Origin: an uncultured Ruminococcus sp.
GTDB lineage: Bacteria > Bacillota > Clostridia > Oscillospirales > CAG-272
DNA length: 5,438 bases
Assembly: GCA_902778985.1 (NCBI GenBank)
Contig: CACYZS010000090.1
Span: 1 to 5,438 of the forward strand
Reading direction: 5' to 3'
The notes under the pieces: generated by a model
Databases searched by the model: none
Seen by the model: only the letters and a program-made list of their open reading frames with translations
What the model was told of the DNA's origin: nothing
In this document: piece by piece, positions 1 through 5,438 of the stretch
Position numbering within the stretch: position 1 is the stretch's first letter
Layout of the letters: the number at the start of each line of letters is the position of its first letter
Made by a program: the position numbers and the translations under genes

Positions 1-1
1 C

Positions 2-271
2 GAACGTCTCCGCGCGTTCTTGACCGAGCGCGTCTACATCAATTCCGCCGCGAAGGTCGAGGAACACAAGGCGAAGGACCTTCTGGTCTCGCTTTATGGG
101 TACTATACCGAGCGCCCCGACGAACTTCCGCCCCTGTACCGGAAGATCGCCGAGGAGGACGGGATCAAAACCAGCGTCGCCGATTTCATTTCCTGCATGA
201 CCGACCGCTACGCCGTTGACCTGTTCCGCCGGCTCTTCATTCCCGACGTGTGGAGAGGGGGAGCCGTATGA
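2..271 (+). CDS. dgt: dGTP triphosphohydrolase-family protein, C-terminal end (partial)
   Basis: Only the last 89 codons are in the window; the reading frame is open from the left edge, so the start lies upstream. The visible part matches the C-terminal tail of bacterial dGTPase-like HD-domain proteins: a FLTERVYIN segment (residues 6-14 of the visible part), a helical stretch KAKDLLVSLYGYY, a 'PDELPPLYR' turn, and the closing motif DFISCMTDRYAVDLFRRLF, which corresponds to the family's D-x-I-x-G-M-T-D-R-Y-A signature. The family hydrolyses dGTP (or other dNTPs) to the deoxynucleoside and triphosphate in the cytoplasm. The catalytic HD residues are outside the window, so activity cannot be judged. 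It sits directly upstream of dnaG with a 4-base ATGA overlap, a common Firmicutes arrangement that implies cotranscription and translational coupling. The family assignment is firm; the exact substrate is inferred. Confidence 0.87.
   Translation, partial: ERLRAFLTERVYINSAAKVEEHKAKDLLVSLYGYYTERPDELPPLYRKIAEEDGIKTSVADFISCMTDRYAVDLFRRLFIPDVWRGGAV
257..263 (+). promoter_or_regulatory. Ribosome binding site of dnaG
   Basis: The purine-rich GGGGGAG lies 4 bases before the ATG at 268, within the end of the preceding gene. It supports the ATG at 268 over the in-frame GTG at 250, because that GTG is upstream of this site and would add six residues (MERGSR) before the conserved primase N-terminus. Confidence 0.65.
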
Positions 272-2061
272 TCCCGAAGGAAGTCATTGAGGAGATCGTT
301 GCGCGCACCGACATCGTGCAGTTGATCTCGGGTTACGTCACCTTGAAACGCGCCGGCTCCAATATGGTCGGGCTCTGCCCGTTCCACAGCGAGCGAAGCC
401 CGTCGTTCACCGTGTTCCAGGGTACCAACAGTTTCTACTGTTTCGGCTGCAGCGCCGCGGGCGACGCCATCAGTTTCGTCAGGCGGATCGAGAACCTCGA
501 TTATCCCGACGCCGTTGAGTTTTTGGCGAAGCGGGTGGGGATCACGGTCATCGACACCGACGTTCACGAGACCCGCTCGCGTTTCGACCGGAAGCGGATG
601 CTCGAAATGAACCGCGAGGCGGCGCACTTCTTCCACGACGAACTGTTTAAGGACAATCCCGAAGCCGCGACGGCAAGGGAATACCTGCTCGGCAAACGCG
701 CGCTGGCGCGCGCGACCGTCAACCACTTCGGTCTCGGGTACGCGCCGAACACGTTCGACACGCTCACCAAACGCCTCCGCTCGCTCGGCTACACCGACGA
801 CGAACTGGTCGCCGCGGCGCTCGCCAGAAGAAGCGAGAAGACGGGGAACCTCTACGACTATTTCCGCGGACGCGTCATGTTCCCGATCATCGACGTCACG
901 GGCAACGTGATCGCCTTCGGCGGACGGGTGCTCGACGATACCAAACCGAAGTATCTCAACACGTCGGACACGCCCGTTTTCAAGAAAACGCGCAACCTCT
1001 TCGCTCTGAATTTCGCCCGCGGCGAGTGCGCCGAACGGCTGATCCTCTGCGAGGGGTATATGGACGTGATCGCCATGCACGCCGCGGGTTTCCCGCAGGC
1101 GGTGGCGACGCTCGGCACCGCGATCACACAGGATCAGGCGCGGATCATGTCGCGCTACACCAAACGCGTCGTGATCTCCTATGATATGGACGAGGCGGGC
1201 AGGCACGCCGCCGACAAGGCGATGAAACTGCTCGAAGAAGTTGGCGTCGAGGTCACGTTACTCCGGCTCCCGTCCCTTCCTGGCGTCAAGGATCCCGACG
1301 AGTATATCCGGGCGGCGGGCGCCGACGCGTTCCGCAAGGTCCTGGACGGCAGTCAGTCGAAATTCGACTATACGCTCGACAAGATCCTCTCCAAATACGC
1401 CCTGAACGATCCGCAGGAGAAGATCCGGGCGCTCGCCGAACTCCGTGAGGCGATCGCGGGATTCCCGTCGTCAGCCGAGCGCGAGGTATATATCGGCGTC
1501 GTGGCGGACAAGTTCTCGATCCCCGCCAAATCGGTCCGCGAGGACGTGGAGCGCGCGCTTGCGCGCAACCGCCGGACCTACAAAAAGAAGGAGGGCGAGA
1601 CGCTTCGCCAGTCGATCACGGGGTATCAGGACCGGATTAATCCCGAGTTCAGCAAAACCCCCGGGATCGCGCGAAACGAAGAGACGGTGCTCGGACTGCT
1701 GTTGCTCGATCCGACCTACCGCGCCGCCCTGCATCGCGATCCGCCGGTTTTGACCGAGGACGATTTTCTGACCGCGTTTTCCCGCCGCGTCTTCTGCGCC
1801 GTGCGCGATAAGATCGGGGACGGGGAATGGGAGATCAGCGCGCTGAACGAGGACTTTACCCCCGAGGAGATCGGGCGGATCTTCGGGATGCGCAACCGCC
1901 GGATGCAACTTACCGAAAACGGGGACAAGTTGTTCTCCGACTGCGTCGCCGCCTTAAAAGAGGCGGTCGCGAAGGAAAAGATCACCGCCTCCGACGATCC
2001 CATGGCGGCGCTCGAACAGGTTTTGAAGAATAAAAGATCCGATACGAAAGGGGAAGAATAA
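268..2061 (+). CDS. dnaG: DNA primase DnaG
   Basis: Bacterial primase that makes the RNA primers for lagging-strand synthesis, acting with the replicative helicase. The 597-residue length is normal (the B. subtilis enzyme is about 600). Visible domains: a CHC2 zinc-binding domain with C37, H40, C58 and C61; the catalytic-core N-terminal part with FRGRVMFPI (from 199), FGGR (217-220) and PKYLNT (227-232); and the Toprim fold with CEGYMD (E262, D266) and the metal-binding YDMDEAGR motif (D306, D308). After a basic linker around 440-450 comes a helicase-binding C-terminal domain from about residue 468 (ARNEETVLGLLLLDP). All key residues are present. The ATG at 268 is chosen because it overlaps the preceding stop, has a ribosome binding site, and begins with the typical IPKEVIEEI. 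The stop is immediately followed by the sigma factor start, so the two are expected to be cotranscribed. Confidence 0.98.
   Translation: MIPKEVIEEIVARTDIVQLISGYVTLKRAGSNMVGLCPFHSERSPSFTVFQGTNSFYCFGCSAAGDAISFVRRIENLDYPDAVEFLAKRVGITVIDTDVHETRSRFDRKRMLEMNREAAHFFHDELFKDNPEAATAREYLLGKRALARATVNHFGLGYAPNTFDTLTKRLRSLGYTDDELVAAALARRSEKTGNLYDYFRGRVMFPIIDVTGNVIAFGGRVLDDTKPKYLNTSDTPVFKKTRNLFALNFARGECAERLILCEGYMDVIAMHAAGFPQAVATLGTAITQDQARIMSRYTKRVVISYDMDEAGRHAADKAMKLLEEVGVEVTLLRLPSLPGVKDPDEYIRAAGADAFRKVLDGSQSKFDYTLDKILSKYALNDPQEKIRALAELREAIAGFPSSAEREVYIGVVADKFSIPAKSVREDVERALARNRRTYKKKEGETLRQSITGYQDRINPEFSKTPGIARNEETVLGLLLLDPTYRAALHRDPPVLTEDDFLTAFSRRVFCAVRDKIGDGEWEISALNEDFTPEEIGRIFGMRNRRMQLTENGDKLFSDCVAALKEAVAKEKITASDDPMAALEQVLKNKRSDTKGEE
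2049..2054 (+). promoter_or_regulatory. Ribosome binding site of the sigma factor gene
   Basis: AGGGGA within the purine run AAAGGGGAAG lies 7 bases before the ATG at 2062 and is embedded in the last codons of dnaG. This fits coupled translation of the two genes, and supports the ATG at 2062 as the true start. Confidence 0.7.
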
Positions 2062-3156
<1,095 letters not shown>

Positions 3157-3199
3157 TCCGGTCGCCTAGACGAGGGGGACGATTATTTTACGAAAACGA
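3157..3199. other. Short intergenic space upstream of the lipoprotein promoter
   Basis: No gene is visible here. A weak inverted repeat (CGTCT at 3150-3154 with AGACG at 3168-3172, 13-base interior) overlaps the sigA stop. It is followed by AGGGGGACG rather than a U-tract, so it is not a convincing intrinsic terminator. The AT-rich stretch 3182-3196 just upstream of the -35 box could act as an UP element; that is inference. Confidence 0.4.
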
Positions 3200-3209
3200 T
3201 TGACAATCG
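3197..3209. repeat. 13-bp palindrome covering the -35 box (possible operator)
   Basis: CGATTG-A-CAATCG is a perfect 6-bp inverted repeat around a single central base. It contains the whole -35 hexamer TTGACA (3200-3205). A protein bound here would block sigma region 4, so it could be a repressor operator. Part of the symmetry follows simply from TTGACAA, so chance is possible. No regulator gene is in the window. Confidence 0.4.
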
Positions 3210-3228
3210 CCCTCTTCTGTTGTAAAAT
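3200..3228 (+). promoter_or_regulatory. Sigma-A-type promoter of the lipoprotein gene
   Basis: The -35 box TTGACA (3200-3205) is a perfect consensus match, the spacer is the optimal 17 bases, and the -10 box TAAAAT (3223-3228) matches TATAAT at five of six positions. The predicted transcription start is about 3234-3236. This gives a leader of roughly 37 bases before the ATG at 3273, and argues against the upstream in-frame ATG at 3237, which would be essentially at the transcript's 5' end. It makes the lipoprotein gene an independent unit from the sigA operon, probably strongly transcribed. Confidence 0.85.
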
Positions 3229-3256
3229 ATATACGTATGATTTCTGCCGTTTATGG

Positions 3257-3263
3257 AAAGGAA
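3257..3263 (+). promoter_or_regulatory. Ribosome binding site of the lipoprotein gene
   Basis: AAAGGAA within GGAAAGGAA lies 9 bases before the ATG at 3273. It lies downstream of the alternative ATG at 3237 and so decides the start in favour of 3273. A second ATG at 3276 is also possible but at 12 bases spacing. Confidence 0.65.
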
Positions 3264-3272
3264 TACCGAACG

Positions 3273-4997
3273 ATGATGAAGAGAGTTTTCGCCGTGCTTC
3301 TTCTCGTGTGCATCTTTTGCCTCGCTCTGGCGGGATGCGGGAAGACCGATCTCGAAAAATCCGAGGATTATATGCAGTCGCATCCTCTGAAAGAGAAGAA
3401 ACTGTACAGCATTTCTTTCTGCCTCGTTTCCGACGCCGCGATCGATCCGGTCGTGCTTACGGGTATGCAGGCGGAGTTCAACCGCTATACCGAGGCAAAC
3501 TATAATATCCACGTCGAGTTCGTGAACAAGACCGCCGCGGAATACGCCGCGTGGCTTGAGACCAAGTTCACGTCGGTCGAGGCTGCGTACGCCGTGCGCA
3601 CCGCTGCGAAAGCCGAAATGAACGAAGCCAAGAAGGTCGTGGAGCAACTTACCGATAGTTCGACCGACGGCGAACGGATCACCGCGAACGCCAATTACTA
3701 CGCGCTTCTCGCCGCCTATCGGGTAACCATCGGGAAGTGGACCGCCGACGTCTCCGCCGCGGTCAAGGGGCACACCGACGCCGCTCTCGCCGCCGTTGCG
3801 AACGGGGAAATCAAGGGAGCGAAGAGCGAGTTGAACGCCGCCCTGGAAGTGATCACCGCGAACTCCACCTCCACCGGCAGCATCGGTTCGGATATCCGCG
3901 AGGTCTATCCCGAAATCACCGAAGACCAGTTCGACATCATTTACATCGAAAACTACGAAATGCTCTTTTCGCTCGTCCGTGCGGGTCGTCTGCGTGAACT
4001 GACCGACGATCTGAACTCGAAGGATTACCGTCTCATCAAGAAACAGATGACCGAGAAGTTCTTCGAGGGCGCGCGGATCGACGGGCGGATCTTCGCCGTG
4101 CCGAACTGCCGCGTGTTGGCTGACTACAAGTATCTGCGCGTCAACGTGGAGAAGGCGAACTACTACAACTACCGCTTCCAGAAGGAGATCACCGACTACT
4201 CGAGCACGAGTATGCTCCGTCAGGCGATCGATAACGAGGGCTCGAACAGCGAAGACTACGTTCAGAGAAATCTCCCCGGCAATTACAACTACCGTAACGA
4301 GTTGGCGGAGGACGGCGCCTGGTGGGTGTACGCTTCGGTCAACGAACAACTGCCGCAGATCAACCAGAGCGACCTGATGAACGGGATGTTCGCCATTACG
4401 TCCTACACCTACGTCGACGACGGCGGAACCGTTCTGACCACGGACGACGACTATTATCCCGCGGTCAAGATCCTGTACGCGTTAAACTCGGAGCCCGCGC
4501 TTCACACCGTTCTGCAGTACGGAGCGCCCGGTATGACCTACTCGCTGAAAACCGTGGTCGGCGCCAACGGCGAGAAGCAGACCATCGTCGAAAAAATCGA
4601 CGGCGGCTATACTTACAACGTTGACGTGAAGTACACCGGTAACATCTTCTCGCTCTATCCGACCGAGGAAGAGTACAACAACGGGACGCAGAAGGGCAAC
4701 CAGACGCAGAACACCGAGACCGTCATCACCCGCAACGTCTTCGGTATGAAGGCGACCTCCTCGACCGAAGGCTGCACCGCTGAACCCGACGTGCCCTTCG
4801 GGAAGACCGGCGAGACCGTGACCTTCACCGCGACGCCCGCAGAAGGATATCGCTTCGTTCAGTGGTATCTCAAGGGCGTTGATGGCGATCCCGACGACAT
4901 CAGATCGACCGACGCGGTTTACCATCACGTCGTGGCGAAGGGCGACGGCGATCTTGACCTGCTCGCTCTCTTCGAGCCGATCGCAGAAGAAGAATGA
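3273..4997 (+). CDS. Solute-binding-protein-like lipoprotein with helical insert and C-terminal InlB B-repeat-like domain
   Basis: A 574-residue predicted lipoprotein. The N-terminus (MMKRVF, a hydrophobic stretch, then lipobox LAGC with the lipidated cysteine at residue 22) indicates export and attachment to the outer face of the membrane. The body resembles family 1 extracellular solute-binding proteins of ABC transporters: a first strand and helix (45-85), FDIIYIENYEMLFSLVRAGRLREL (220-243), IFAVPN (273-278), then ILYALNSEPALHTVLQYGAPG and YTGNIFSLYP (454-463). Two parts do not fit the plain fold: an Ala/Lys/Glu-rich helical stretch at about 101-198 between the first motifs and FDIIYIEN, and a beta-type repeat at about 489-568 (GETVTFTATPAEGYRFVQWY) like divergent InlB B-repeats. 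The tail ends PIAEEE. The start at 3273 is supported by the ribosome binding site and promoter. The ligand is unknown; sugar or oligosaccharide binding is only a family-level guess. No permease or ATPase gene adjoins it. Confidence 0.8.
   Translation: MMKRVFAVLLLVCIFCLALAGCGKTDLEKSEDYMQSHPLKEKKLYSISFCLVSDAAIDPVVLTGMQAEFNRYTEANYNIHVEFVNKTAAEYAAWLETKFTSVEAAYAVRTAAKAEMNEAKKVVEQLTDSSTDGERITANANYYALLAAYRVTIGKWTADVSAAVKGHTDAALAAVANGEIKGAKSELNAALEVITANSTSTGSIGSDIREVYPEITEDQFDIIYIENYEMLFSLVRAGRLRELTDDLNSKDYRLIKKQMTEKFFEGARIDGRIFAVPNCRVLADYKYLRVNVEKANYYNYRFQKEITDYSSTSMLRQAIDNEGSNSEDYVQRNLPGNYNYRNELAEDGAWWVYASVNEQLPQINQSDLMNGMFAITSYTYVDDGGTVLTTDDDYYPAVKILYALNSEPALHTVLQYGAPGMTYSLKTVVGANGEKQTIVEKIDGGYTYNVDVKYTGNIFSLYPTEEEYNNGTQKGNQTQNTETVITRNVFGMKATSSTEGCTAEPDVPFGKTGETVTFTATPAEGYRFVQWYLKGVDGDPDDIRSTDAVYHHVVAKGDGDLDLLALFEPIAEEE
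3573..3866 (+). other. Predicted helical insert in the lipoprotein (residues ~101-198)
   Basis: The encoded stretch is rich in Ala, Lys and Glu with heptad-like hydrophobic spacing (for example SVEAAYAVRTAAKAEMNEAKK and later AVKGHTDAALAAVANGEIK), broken by turns near DSSTDGE and ending in the linker TANSTSTGSIG. It suggests two to four helices, perhaps a hairpin or coiled-coil bundle. In ordinary family 1 binding proteins the FDIIYIEN-type segment follows much more closely after the first strand-helix unit. Boundaries are approximate and the structure is inferred from composition. Confidence 0.5.
4737..4976 (+). other. InlB B-repeat-like domain of the lipoprotein (residues ~489-568)
   Basis: The segment shows the usual pattern of divergent InlB B-repeats: a small strand with Gly/Cys turn, 'FGKTGETVTFTATPAEGYRF' followed by VQWYLKG, then a variable loop, 'STDAVYHHVV', and a final 'LLALFEP'. 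Such beta-grasp-like domains are found in surface proteins of Gram-positive and gut bacteria. Only one copy is visible. The role here is unknown; it may be a spacer or a contact module at the cell surface. Confidence 0.7.
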
Positions 4998-5040
4998 TCC
5001 GCAAAAGAATGGGGAACGGATCGAATACAGACCATCATTC

Positions 5041-5070
5041 GGGGGACGCCGGAGAGATCCGGCGTTCCCC
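5041..5070 (+). terminator. Strong hairpin after the lipoprotein gene, possible terminator lacking a U-tract
   Basis: The arms 5041-5053 and 5058-5070 pair over 13 bp with one G-U wobble (5045 with 5066), closed by the GNRA-type loop GAGA (5054-5057). It starts 43 bases after the lipoprotein stop. The bases that follow (GTCGTATGCT) are not a U-tract, so classical intrinsic termination is doubtful; it may instead protect the 3' end of the messenger or end transcription with help from a factor. The hairpin itself is certain from the sequence; the role is inference. Confidence 0.5.
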
Positions 5071-5141
5071 GTCGTATGCTGTCCCGACCGCTTGCAAAAA
5101 AGAGCATCTTTCGCAACAGACGGAAACGGGCTGAAAAACGT

Positions 5142-5171
5142 CGGTATTCGCCTCCCGGACGGCGCATACCG
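5142..5171 (+). terminator. Weaker hairpin followed by T-rich sequence, possible terminator
   Basis: CGGTAT (5142-5147) pairs with ATACCG (5166-5171) and, after one mismatch, CGCC (5149-5152) with GGCG (5161-5164), leaving an 8-base loop. A T-rich stretch follows, but the best T-run (5187-5191) is about 15 bases away, farther than in a normal intrinsic terminator. It may be a back-up terminator or a structured element of unknown role. Confidence 0.28.
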
Positions 5172-5195
5172 TCGGTTTCTCGTCGCTTTTTCAAG

Positions 5196-5214
5196 AATTG
5201 CAAGAAAAGCAATT
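5196..5214. repeat. Short inverted repeat AATTGC-N7-GCAATT
   Basis: Perfect 6-bp arms at 5196-5201 and 5209-5214 around a 7-base spacer. It overlaps a direct repeat CAAGAA (5192-5197 and 5201-5206). It lies about 20 bases upstream of the predicted -35 box of the next gene, a position suitable for a regulator binding site. No regulator is known here and chance is possible. Confidence 0.3.
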
Positions 5215-5232
5215 GGAAGTCCCTCGAAAACG

Positions 5233-5250
5233 CTTGATTTATCCGTCAAG
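5233..5250. repeat. Inverted repeat CTTGA-N8-TCAAG overlapping the -35 box
   Basis: Perfect 5-bp arms at 5233-5237 and 5246-5250 around 8 bases. The left arm contains most of the proposed -35 hexamer (5234-5239), and the right arm ends just before the TATAAT at 5252. A protein bound here would compete with RNA polymerase, so it is a candidate operator. Confidence 0.35.
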
Positions 5251-5262
5251 ATATAATAGAAT
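5234..5262 (+). promoter_or_regulatory. Probable sigma-A promoter of the ceramidase-like gene
   Basis: TTGATT (5234-5239), a 17-base spacer, then TAGAAT (5257-5262) is the best-spaced pair. A perfect TATAAT at 5252-5257 overlaps it but lacks a -35 box at proper distance (12 bases from TTGATT), and TATACT at 5263-5268 is too far. The predicted transcript starts near 5269, giving an AU-rich leader of about 30 bases. The region is certainly promoter-like; the exact -10 box is less sure. Confidence 0.6.
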
Positions 5263-5287
5263 TATACTGTTAAATATTTTTCAATTT

Positions 5288-5292
5288 GGAGG
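5288..5292 (+). promoter_or_regulatory. Ribosome binding site of the ceramidase-like gene
   Basis: A perfect GGAGG lies 6 bases before the ATG at 5299, in an AU-rich leader likely to be unstructured. It fixes the start of the gene. Confidence 0.85.
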
Positions 5293-5298
5293 CATAAA

Positions 5299-5438
5299 AT
5301 GATCAAATTCGGCTGGGCTGAAACCGATATCACCCCGAAGGAAAAAATCGCGCTTCAGGGAGAGTTTTTCGAACGCGTGACGAACGAGGTCGAGACTCCG
5401 CTGACGGTCACGGCGCTCGCGATCGACGCCGACGGGGA
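5299..5438 (+). CDS. Neutral/alkaline ceramidase-like protein, N-terminal part (partial)
   Basis: The gene runs off the right edge; 46 complete codons are visible. The N-terminus (MIKFGWAETDITPKEKIALQG) and the later EVETPLTVTALAIDADG match the opening of proteins with a neutral/alkaline non-lysosomal ceramidase N-terminal domain, in which a 'xxDITP' motif is followed by a glycine-containing loop and 'PLxxxALxxD'. True neutral ceramidases cleave the amide bond of ceramide. Many bacterial relatives have only the N-terminal domain and unknown substrates, so hydrolase activity is a family-level inference. There is no signal peptide, so a cytoplasmic location is predicted. The metal-binding histidines lie beyond the window. 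It has its own promoter and a strong ribosome binding site; the upstream lipoprotein is the only visible neighbour and a functional link is unproven. Confidence 0.72.
   Translation, partial: MIKFGWAETDITPKEKIALQGEFFERVTNEVETPLTVTALAIDADG

Larger units (their letters stand above)
4998..5298. other. 301-base intergenic region with hairpins, inverted repeats and a promoter
   Basis: No gene is supported here. From left to right it holds a strong GC-rich hairpin (5041-5070), an A-rich patch (5096-5101), a weaker hairpin (5142-5171) followed by T-rich sequence, a short inverted repeat (5196-5214), a second one (5233-5250) overlapping the -35 box, and an AT-rich promoter and leader leading to the ATG at 5299. 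Base composition shifts from GC-rich to strongly AT-rich after about 5185. The open frame that crosses this area from 4879 to 5256 has no family resemblance and begins inside the lipoprotein gene. Confidence 0.6.

Noticed and set aside
250..267. GTG at 250 as the start of dnaG
   Set aside because: It would place the start before the ribosome binding site and add six non-conserved residues; the ATG at 268 fits the primase N-terminus and the ATGA overlap.
208..1206. A 332-codon open frame on the - strand opposite the start of dnaG
   Set aside because: It is antisense to the conserved zinc-binding and Toprim regions of primase, so it is a shadow frame of GC-rich coding sequence.
3237..3272. ATG at 3237 as the start of the lipoprotein gene
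   Set aside because: It coincides with the predicted transcription start, lacks a ribosome binding site, and would put twelve extra residues before a normal signal peptide.
3183..4349. A 388-codon open frame on the - strand opposite the lipoprotein gene
   Set aside because: The + strand gene has a promoter, ribosome binding site, lipobox and recognisable motifs. The antisense frame has none of these and a low-complexity Val/Gly/Arg-rich translation.
5225..5238. A catabolite-responsive element (cre site) near the -35 box of the last gene
   Set aside because: The AAAACGCTT core matches, but the first consensus position and the last three do not, and the symmetry is lost; too weak to annotate.
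4482..5249. A 255-codon - strand frame over the end of the lipoprotein gene and the intergenic region
   Set aside because: Most of it is antisense to the lipoprotein gene; the part in the intergenic region reads through the strong hairpin and shows no family resemblance.
4879..5256. A 125-codon + strand frame crossing the intergenic region
   Set aside because: It begins inside the lipoprotein gene in another frame, has no proper ribosome binding site, and its translation runs through the hairpin with no recognisable motif.

Overview
This window looks like chromosomal DNA from a fairly GC-rich member of the Bacillota, most likely an uncultured, gut-type Clostridia. The reasoning rests on three things. 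The gene order is dGTPase-like protein, dnaG, then the primary sigma factor, a common Firmicutes arrangement. The sigma factor is compact (364 residues) and closely resembles Bacillus/Clostridium SigA. The ribosome binding sites and promoters are of Gram-positive type. I cannot assign a genus from the sequence alone.

Region 1 (positions 1-3156) is a tight housekeeping operon on the + strand. It holds the 3' end of a dGTP triphosphohydrolase-family gene, then a complete DNA primase (dnaG, start at 268 overlapping the previous stop by ATGA), then a complete primary sigma factor (start at 2062, directly after the dnaG stop). The set couples nucleotide-pool control, replication priming and global transcription. 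Its promoter lies upstream of the window.

Region 2 (3157-4997) has a short intergenic space with a near-perfect sigma-A promoter (TTGACA, 17 bp, TAAAAT). The -35 box sits inside a 13-bp palindrome. The promoter drives a 574-residue lipoprotein. Its scaffold looks like an ABC-type extracellular solute-binding protein, but it carries an extra helical insert of about 100 residues in the N-terminal half and an InlB B-repeat-like beta domain at the C-terminus. No transporter permease or ATPase gene is next to it. This is the most unusual gene in the window.

Region 3 (4998-5298) is about 300 bases without a convincing gene. It holds a strong 13-bp hairpin just after the lipoprotein gene, a second weaker hairpin, two short inverted repeats, and an AT-rich promoter and ribosome binding site for the next gene. 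Region 4 (5299-5438) is the start of a gene whose first 46 residues resemble the N-terminus of neutral/alkaline ceramidase-like proteins, but with no signal peptide.

Nothing in the window amounts to a clear new defence, mobile or RNA-guided system. There is no CRISPR array, transposase, tRNA or rRNA that I can see. The best leads are the chimeric lipoprotein, its palindrome-covered promoter, and the structured intergenic region.
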